From Caenorhabditis remanei (taxonomy: Eukaryota; Nematoda; Chromadorea; Rhabditida; Rhabditidae): a stretch of 64,000 nucleotides of DNA. Both the position numbers and the translations under genes were made by a program. The stretch is from positions 15,004,001 to 15,068,000 of the forward strand of contig NC_071328.1 of NCBI RefSeq assembly GCF_010183535.1, read 5' to 3'. Below, one piece after another: positions 17,007-26,000 of the stretch. Numbering within the stretch: the stretch's first letter is position 1; each line of letters starts with the position of its first letter. Under the pieces are notes generated by a model, which saw only the letters and a list, made by a program, of their open reading frames with translations, searched no databases and was not told the origin of the DNA.

Positions 17007-20000
17007 TCACTGTTTTTTCGGTGGAGATCTGGATCCTCTTGGCTTCAGAAGTGGTGGACGAAGACGTGGAAGAACCGGAAGACGTGAGGAGAGATCACGA
17101 CGGGAGATCACGTGACACGCCTCGATTAGGACTGGAAATTCGGAAAATTGGAGATTTTCAGAGATTTTCAGACGATTTTAGTGGGTTTTTGACCCCAAAA
17201 ACTCGAAAAATTTGAAAAATGGACATCCGGACACCCCTGACTTACCTTCTCTTATCCCAATACTCGGTTTCCATTGCGATTTCTCCAAAAACTTTAATTT
17301 AATCTTTGGATCCTTCTTACAGACTAAAATCGGTGGAGTGAATGGATACGTTTTGGGAATGTTGACGGTGATTATGTACTCGGTGTGCGGTGGAGCGCAC
17401 TGGAAAGAAAAATGGGCGGAGTTAATAAAATAGCTTTTACATGGTCAGATAGAAAATGTCTTGGGCTACATTTTTGTAGTTGACGGTTTTTCACAAGCTC
17501 CGCCCACTTTTGAGATACACGCGCTCAAAGATAGGTACCAGTAGTATGGAGTGAGGATCATCGGGGAGGGGGGGTCCCCCAACAGCTGTACCCCTTTTCG
17601 ACCGCATTGTGAGAAAAACCGGGGGCCCTCCTCTTTTACCACACTCTCTCGCCCACATTTAGCGCAAAAAACCGGACCACCCTTCTCCTCTCCCCTCTGG
17701 ACAAAAACCTATGCGAGAAAAACCGGGGTGTTTCCCAGAAAAAGAAGACTTTTTGCGCCTCAGTCAAGAAAGTCTTCTTTTTGTGGAAAAATTCCCCGCC
17801 AAATTCAAATTCAAATTCGTTTCTCTTTTTTTTCAAATTCTTTTTTCAAATTCTATTTTTCAAATTTCTTTTTCAAATTTCTTTTTCAAATTTCTTTTAC
17901 ACCTGAAAGAAAGAAACACACTTTTTACCACCACAACAACTTTATTATAATAATAAAAACAATTTAAAAAAAAACAAATTTTAAAAACAATTTAAAAAAT
18001 ATAAACGCGTATGGTTGTGGTGTGGCGTATGGTGTGTGGGGGGTAGTAGTTGTAGTAGGTGTCGATGAAGTTGTGGTTGTAGTAGGTGTCGATGAAGTTG
18101 TGGTTGTAGTAGGTGTCGATGAAGTTGTGGTTGTAGTAGGTGTCGATGAAGTTGTGGTTGTAGTAGGTGTCGATGAAGTTGTGGTTGTAGTAGGTGTCGA
18201 TGAAGTTGTAGTTGTAGTATGAGTATGATGATGATGGCTGGTGGTTGGTGGGTGGGCTGGCCTGCAATAAAAAAGATGAATTATTATTCAACCATAACTA
18301 TTATCTATTTTCCTACCTCATCCAGTGTGGTGATGATGAGTGTGGTGATGATGAGTGTGTGGTTGTAGTAGGTGTCGATGAAGTCGTAGTATGAGTATGA
18401 TGATGGTGATGGTTGGTGGGTGGTATGGGTTGACCTATACGGTGGCCACAACCACTTCCACAGGGTACATGGACCCTGGATCCTCCACCAAGAAGACCAT
18501 ACGGTCCTCCGGGTGGAGAAGCCAGATCCCTTATTGACTGCCTACTGTATGGCTGGTCGCCCTCTTCCTCCCTGATTCTTTTTGAATACTAGTTTCCCCT
18601 TATTCTCACTCTCAACAATTGCCTCATCCGCACTCGACGCATTTTTACCGCTCGATCCTTTATCCGTGCAGATGTTCTTGTATTGAAGCAGCTCAATCTC
18701 CAGTAGTGGCGGTATAGTTCAACCAAACCCCATACGGTAAGTGATCTACTTTTTTCCATATTTCATTCACTAACTAGATACAATTTGCAGAAAAGCAAAA
18801 CTCAATCATGTCAAGACGCCCATCTTCCCGAGCTCGGAGCACCCTGCTTGAAGCAGATGAAATAAAAGAGGAGGAGCTTGAAATTGAATAATCTAGATGC
18901 TTTTGAACCCCGCCGTTCTATAGGTCGACTCCGTAAAACCAATCACGGAAGTAGATAGGTACGTGAAATTTACCACCATGTCGTCAAATTTACCATGAGA
19001 TTTTGTGACTGATGGCATTAGCGTATGACTCAAGATTGAAGACTGGCCAGAGAGCTTGAGCAAAAAGAGCTCAAAAATGTGTCGAAGATTCTTTTAGCGC
19101 GTTCATGGCGTTCGGACCAAAAAGTCGTCGGACCACGGTGGCCGACCACTTCCACCAGGTCCATGGGATCTGGCTTCTCCACCCGGAGGACCGTATGGTC
19201 TTCTTGGTGGAGGATCCAGGGTCCATGTACCCTGTGGAAGTGGTTGTGGCCACCGTATAGGTCAACCCATACCACCCACCAACCATCACCATCATCATAC
19301 TCATACTACGACTTCATCGACACCTACTACAACCACACACTCATCATCACCACACTCATCATCACCACACTGGATGAGGTAGGAAAATAGATAATAGTTG
19401 TGGTTGAATAATAATTCATCTTTTTATTGCAGGCCAGCCCACCCACCAACCACCAGCCATCATCATCATACTCATACTACAACTACAACTTCATCGACAC
19501 CTACTACAACCACAACTTCATCGACACCTACTACAACCACAACTTCATCGACACCTACTACAACTACAACTTCATCGACACCTACTACAACCACAACTTC
19601 ATCGACACCTACTACAACTACTACCCCCCACACACCATACGCCACACCACAACCATACGCGTTTATATTTTTTAAATTGTTTTTAAAATTTGTTTTTTTT
19701 TTATTGTTTTTATTATTATAATAAAGTTGTTGTGGTGGTAAAAAGTGTGTTTCTTTCTTTCAGGTGTAAAAGAAATTTGAAAAAGAAATTTGAAAAAGAA
19801 ATTTGAAAAAGAAATTTGAAAAATAGAATTTGAAAAAAGAATTTGAAAAAAAAGAGAAACGAATTTGAATTTGAATTTGGCGGGGATTTTTTCCACAAAA
19901 AGAAGACATTTTTGCGCAAAAAGTCTTCTTTTTCTGGGAAACACCCGGTTTTTCTCGCATAGGTTTTTTGCCAGAGGGGGGAGGAGAAGGGTGGTCCGGT

Positions 20001-23000
20001 TTTTTCTCGCAAAATGTGGGCGAGAGAGTGTGGTAAAAGAGGAGGGCCCCCGGTTTTTCTCACAATGCGGTCGAAAAGGGGTACAGCTGTTGGGGGACCC
20101 CCCCTCCCCGATGATCCTCACTCCATACTACTGGTACCCCTAAGCAAGGGTAGCGCGCCCTCTAACTTTAAAGGAGCATATCTCGAAAGTGGGCAGAGCT
20201 ATCATAAAACGGTCAACTACAAAAATATAGTTCGAGACATTTCCTATTTAGTTATATAATTTTTTATTATTCTGTAAATTTAGATTTACTGATTTTTTAC
20301 AAATTCCAAAAACTAAAAAAGTTAAAGAAGTGAAACACAAACACGGGTTCTCGTAATAATTCTTTTATTACGTAACCCAAAACAATCAGAAGACAATATA
20401 AATGGTTAAAGCGACCCAAGAGTGAGGAAAACAAAAATAAAACCTGAGATAACGACACACCGACTGGTGTGTTCGTTCAGCGCCCAGAATGATAACAAAA
20501 ACTAACTCAAGAAAAGGCAAAATCACTAACGAGATAACGACGCGCACCTAACGTGCCGCCGCCAGCGCCCAAGAGTCCTGAAATTCTCCATTTTGAAACC
20601 GAAATTGACAAAACAGCGGCGAGAAGTGCGCGCGCGCCCGTAGGTCAACGCGGCACACAGTGACATACGGAGTGAGTCTAGAAACTCAAGTGACTTTAAA
20701 GAATAGTTTAGAAGAGCACACGGTGCCAACCGTACATCTCCCTTCTTTTCGAGTCCCTCCTGACGCTGTGCTTTCTCGAATGAGGTGCTATTTGTATGTC
20801 ATATGAAAGTATGGAGGCATTCTTACATGATAAGGGGATAAGATGGGTAAGAATGATAAAGATAGAAAACCTAATAGGGAACCTAGAACTTAAGAAATGA
20901 TAACCTAAACTTAAAAGGGTGGGGATTTTTAATAAGAGAAATAATTTAACCAGGATCTACTGAAAAATAATATGAGAACATGACTTAGAATGATAGATAA
21001 AAAGAGAAGATAGATACATTTGATATAAAACTTTGAAAAAATAAAACGAAAAGATTAGTTATGGCATCCAGCGAGATGAGATGGTGCGTGTCCAATCAGC
21101 AACTGATGAAATTCCTTGTGGTATCCTGCAGCCGATTTCCCTGGTTCCGACATCCGAACAGATTCCCATGATGACCATAGTGTTGAGTGTGTGACATCGG
21201 AGGGTCCTTACGAGGTCGATGCTCCTCCTTCGTACGTCTCCATGTGTCATCGAACATAATCCATGAATGTGGAGGATCCTTCCGAGGACGAGGTTCTTCC
21301 TTGATTCTTCCAGTCTTGGTGTCACTCCAATTCAACAAGATTGATTGAGGTGGCTCCTTCCGAGGACGCGGCTCCTCTTCCACTCGCTTCGACTTGGTCT
21401 CACTCCACGCCGATTGATCCGAAGTTATTTGATGTGAACTGATGACATTCTCTTCACAAGCAACAATATCTGAGAAATCATCAGCGATCTCATCTCTGAC
21501 ATAAATCATCGAAAGACTTGGTGGATCCGTTCTAGGACGGGGTTCCTCACGCTTACGACGTTTGGTTTTCATCTGGAAAACACCGCCACAGGCGCCATCT
21601 CCCTTTTTTTCAAGTCCGGGCTTTCCGGGATTGGGAATTTTGAAATCAGAAGAACAGTTCTTTTCCACAAGATTTTCTGTGTTATTTCCTAAGAAACTCT
21701 GATGTTTGGTGTGATGAGAAATGAGGGGGCTATTATTAGAATTCAGTGGGGGACCTGGACATGTCACAGTGTCTTCAGCTTTCTGGTCCACTTTCTTTCT
21801 CTTAGCCTCATCTTCATAACTATTACCACCAGTACTACTGACACTGTTTGCATTGTAATGATGCTTTGTGTTTTCTACTACAAGTATATGCTTGAGCAAC
21901 TGCATTGACTTTCTTTCAAGTATAGTATTCTCAACCTCACGTTCCTCTTGATCATTTACCAGATCCACATTACTATCAATCACATCAGAAGCTATTTTCT
22001 GCTGGACACTTTGCTTCTTTGTTTCATACTGTGTAAACGTGACAGATCTCTGGGCCTTCCCAGGTGTTTGATCTCCGCTACACAACTTGTCATCAGAAAT
22101 ATTGGCTATTGTGCACCCTTTGGTCACACCAATATTCTCATCCTTTCCGTGTGTGCTTATTGCGCAGGAGCTCTGAATCTCATCAGCCTTAACTTCCTCA
22201 CAGCACAACACCTTATTGGACTTCATAACAAAAAGCTCCTTGACATTACCAGCTTCTATAGACACCTTGTCTACATCGTAACCCAATTCCTTTTCAAAAA
22301 CAATCTTAGCAATACCTTGCCCTTTACACAGACTTTTCCTTTCCTTCCTGTAATCAATCAGTTTGTTTTCTGATTCATTATCATTTGAACACTTTGTTTC
22401 AGAACTTACTGTAACTTTCTCAACATTACTGCTTGAGATATGCAATTTCTCAAAGTATTGCTCCTCAGTCTGAACACTTTTCGTGACACCAACACTTTTT
22501 GTATCAATGTCTTTTCCCTTCTCAGCAAGCAGTTCTTGGCAGCAATCAATCTGTGTTTCACTTTGTGCGCGCTTATACTCAAGAATTACAAGTTTCCATT
22601 TGTCATCTTGTGACTCTGCAGTAATTCGCTCACAGTAGTCCCTCATCGGTTTCAGAATTCTAGCAATTGTACTCGCTGAACATCTTGTGTATTTCTTGCA
22701 ATTGTCACTTGCTTCCTTGTAAACCTGTTCATTCTTCAATCTTTTTGCCAGCATATACTGTTTCAGTTTCTCATACTCTATCACCAGCTCAGGACACAAT
22801 TTTTCAGCACTTTGTGGAAAGACATATGTTCCCTTCGGATCTCCGTCGAAAACCATATTGTACTCACAGAATTTTCTACTTGGTCACCATGCACCAATAC
22901 AAGATACAACAATCTCACTTTTATCAGAAAAAGTAACCAATTTGGTGATGAAAATATCACCGAAACTTTGAAATTTTCCAATTTCTCTTATTCTTACTTT

Positions 23001-26000
23001 CCTTTTACTAGAAAAATAAGTACTTTCCACTGAAATATCACTGGAATGATAAAACTATTTCCTTTTCGCTTTTACTTTGCGAAATTTGGAAAATATACTT
23101 TTTCTCACTTTTTGCGAGAAAATTTGAATCACTATTTACCAGACGAGCAGAATCGAATTTCTGTTCGAAAAATAAATTTTCCGTCAGAAAAATCGATAAT
23201 TTTTATGTAAATTCGTGGAATATCAGAAATTTCCACGAATTCCTGCTCAATTTATCGCAAAATTTTCAGATGAAAGTAATTGGAAATTTGAATTTTCGCT
23301 GGAAAATTTTCCGACGAAAAATCAATAATTCACTATCAATTCGTGGGTTTTTTCCACGAAAAGTCAGCAAATTTCAGAAAAATACACGCAAATTCAACGA
23401 ATTTATGTGCACTCTCTGATTTTTCCAACTAATTTCACCAGAAAATCGATAAATTCTCTGGAATTAGTGATAGCCTTTCGAAATAACAGTGGCACTGCTC
23501 ACTGCTTTCAGCTATTTGCACGAAATCACCAGCACTGGTCACTCAGTGTCCCAGTCCGATTTTTCCGTGGGAAATTCTCTTGAAGTAATGTTAGCACTGC
23601 TTAACACCTTCGAATTTCAGACGCAACAGGTCCTTTTTCTCGTCTTTCGACTCGAAAATTTGGCAACGGCCCCCAAGTTAAAGAAGTGAAACACAAACAC
23701 GGGTTCTCGTAATAATTCTTTTATTACGTAACCCAAAAACAAGCAAAAGACAATAAAAATTGGTCAACACGACCCAAGGTGAGGAAAACAAAATAAAACA
23801 ACTGAGAAAACGACACCAACCGGTGTCGTTCAGCGCCCAGAATGATAACAAAAACTAACTCAAGAAAAGGCAAAATCACTAACGAGATAACGACGCGCAC
23901 CTAACGTGCCGCCGCCAGCGCCCAAGAGTCCTGAAATTCTCCATTTTGAAACCGAAATTGACAAAACAGCGGCGAGAAGTGCGCGCGCGCCCGTAGGTCA
24001 ACGCGGCACACAGTGACATACGGAGTGAGTCTAGAAACTCAAGTGACTTTAAAGAATAGTTTAGAAGAGCACACGGTGCCAACCGTACATCTCCCTTCTT
24101 TTCGAGTCCCTCCTGACGCTGTGCTTTCTCGAATGAGGTGCTATTTGTATGTCATATGAAAGTATGGAGGCATTCTTACATGATAAGGGGATAAGATGGG
24201 TAAGAATGATAAAGATAGAAAACCTAATAGGGAACCTAGAACTTAAGAAATGATAACCTAAACTTAAAAGGGTGGGGATTTTTAATAAGAGAAATAATTT
24301 AACCAGGATCTACTGAAAAATAATATGAGAACATGACTTAGAATGATAGATAAAAAGAGAAGATAGATACATTTGATATAAAACTTTGAAAAAATAAAAC
24401 GAAAAGATTAGTTATGGCATCCAGCGAGATGAGATGGTGCGTGTCCAATCAGCAACTGATGAAATTCCTTGTGGTATCCTGCAGCCGATTTCCCTGGTTC
24501 CGACATCCGAACAGATTCCCATGATGACCATAGTGTTGAGTGTGTGACATCGGAGGGTCCTTACGAGGTCGATGCTCCTCCTTCGTACGTCTCCATGTGT
24601 CATCGAACATAATCCATGAATGTGGAGGATCCTTCCGAGGACGAGGTTCTTCCTTGATTCTTCCAGTCTTGGTGTCACTCCAATTCAACAAGATTGATTG
24701 AGGTGGCTCCTTCCGAGGACGCGGCTCCTCTTCCACTCGCTTCGACTTGGTCTCACTCCACGCCGATTGATCCGAAGTTATTTGATGTGAACTGATGACA
24801 TTCTCTTCACAAGCAACAATATCTGAGAAATCATCAGCGATCTCATCTCTGACATAAATCATCGAAAGACTTGGTGGATCCGTTCTAGGACGGGGTTCCT
24901 CACGCTTACGACGTTTGGTTTTCATCTGGAAAACACCGCCACAGGCGCCATCTCCCTTTTTTTCAAGTCCGGGCTTTCCGGGATTGGGAATTTTGAAATC
25001 AGAAGAACAGTTCTTTTCCACAAGATTTTCTGTGTTATTTCCTAAGAAACTCTGATGTTTGGTGTGATGAGAAATGAGGGGGCTATTATTAGAATTCAGT
25101 GGGGGACCTGGACATGTCACAGTGTCTTCAGCTTTCTGGTCCACTTTCTTTCTCTTAGCCTCATCTTCATAACTATTACCACCAGTACTACTGACACTGT
25201 TTGCATTGTAATGATGCTTTGTGTTTTCTACTACAAGTATATGCTTGAGCAACTGCATTGACTTTCTTTCAAGTATAGTATTCTCAACCTCACGTTCCTC
25301 TTGATCATTTACCAGATCCACATTACTATCAATCACATCAGAAGCTATTTTCTGCTGGACACTTTGCTTCTTTGTTTCATACTGTGTAAACGTGACAGAT
25401 CTCTGGGCCTTCCCAGGTGTTTGATCTCCGCTACACAACTTGTCATCAGAAATATTGGCTATTGTGCACCCTTTGGTCACACCAATATTCTCATCCTTTC
25501 CGTGTGTGCTTATTGCGCAGGAGCTCTGAATCTCATCAGCCTTAACTTCCTCACAGCACAACACCTTATTGGACTTCATAACAAAAAGCTCCTTGACATT
25601 ACCAGCTTCTATAGACACCTTGTCTACATCGTAACCCAATTCCTTTTCAAAAACAATCTTAGCAATACCTTGCCCTTTACACAGACTTTTCCTTTCCTTC
25701 CTGTAATCAATCAGTTTGTTTTCTGATTCATTATCATTTGAACACTTTGTTTCAGAACTTACTGTAACTTTCTCAACATTACTGCTTGAGATATGCAATT
25801 TCTCAAAGTATTGCTCCTCAGTCTGAACACTTTTCGTGACACCAACACTTTTTGTATCAATGTCTTTTCCCTTCTCAGCAAGCAGTTCTTGGCAGCAATC
25901 AATCTGTGTTTCACTTTGTGCGCGCTTATACTCAAGAATTACAAGTTTCCATTTGTCATCTTGTGACTCTGCAGTAATTCGCTCACAGTAGTCCCTCATC

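Larger units (their letters stand above)
17540..20132. mobile_element. Internally deleted Maverick/Polinton-like element
   Basis: Terminal inverted repeats span 17540-18530 and 19165-20132, nearly identical over about 970-990 bp, starting AGTAGTATGGAGTGAGGATC. The element is flanked by GGTACC on both sides (17534-17539 and 20133-20138). Other copies of the host repeat near 28992 and 60673 contain a single GGTACC at the same place, so the 6 bp were duplicated on insertion. Long inverted repeats, 5'-AG ends and a 6-bp duplication are the Maverick/Polinton signature. None of the polymerase, integrase or capsid genes of a full element is present. The 634-bp centre keeps only a small gene remnant. 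Confidence 0.75.

Noticed and set aside
17551..17967. 138-aa frame and overlapping frames inside the left Maverick arm (mirrored at 19672-20121)
   Set aside because: They are the inverted repeat read in open frames, rich in Phe/Lys/Ser from simple A/T runs, with the same peptides appearing on both arms.
17992..18291. Repeat peptides made of FIDTYYN or VDEVVVVVG units
   Set aside because: A 27-bp minisatellite keeps all frames open; there is no start or splice context.
20526..20729. 67-aa frame in LTR copies 1 and 2
   Set aside because: It lies wholly in the LTR, which is non-coding, and the frame is not kept in LTR copy 3.
21702..22373. Plus-strand frames of 68 and 141 aa opposite the retroelement ORF (repeated at 25055-25726)
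   Set aside because: Antisense shadows of the 586-codon frame.
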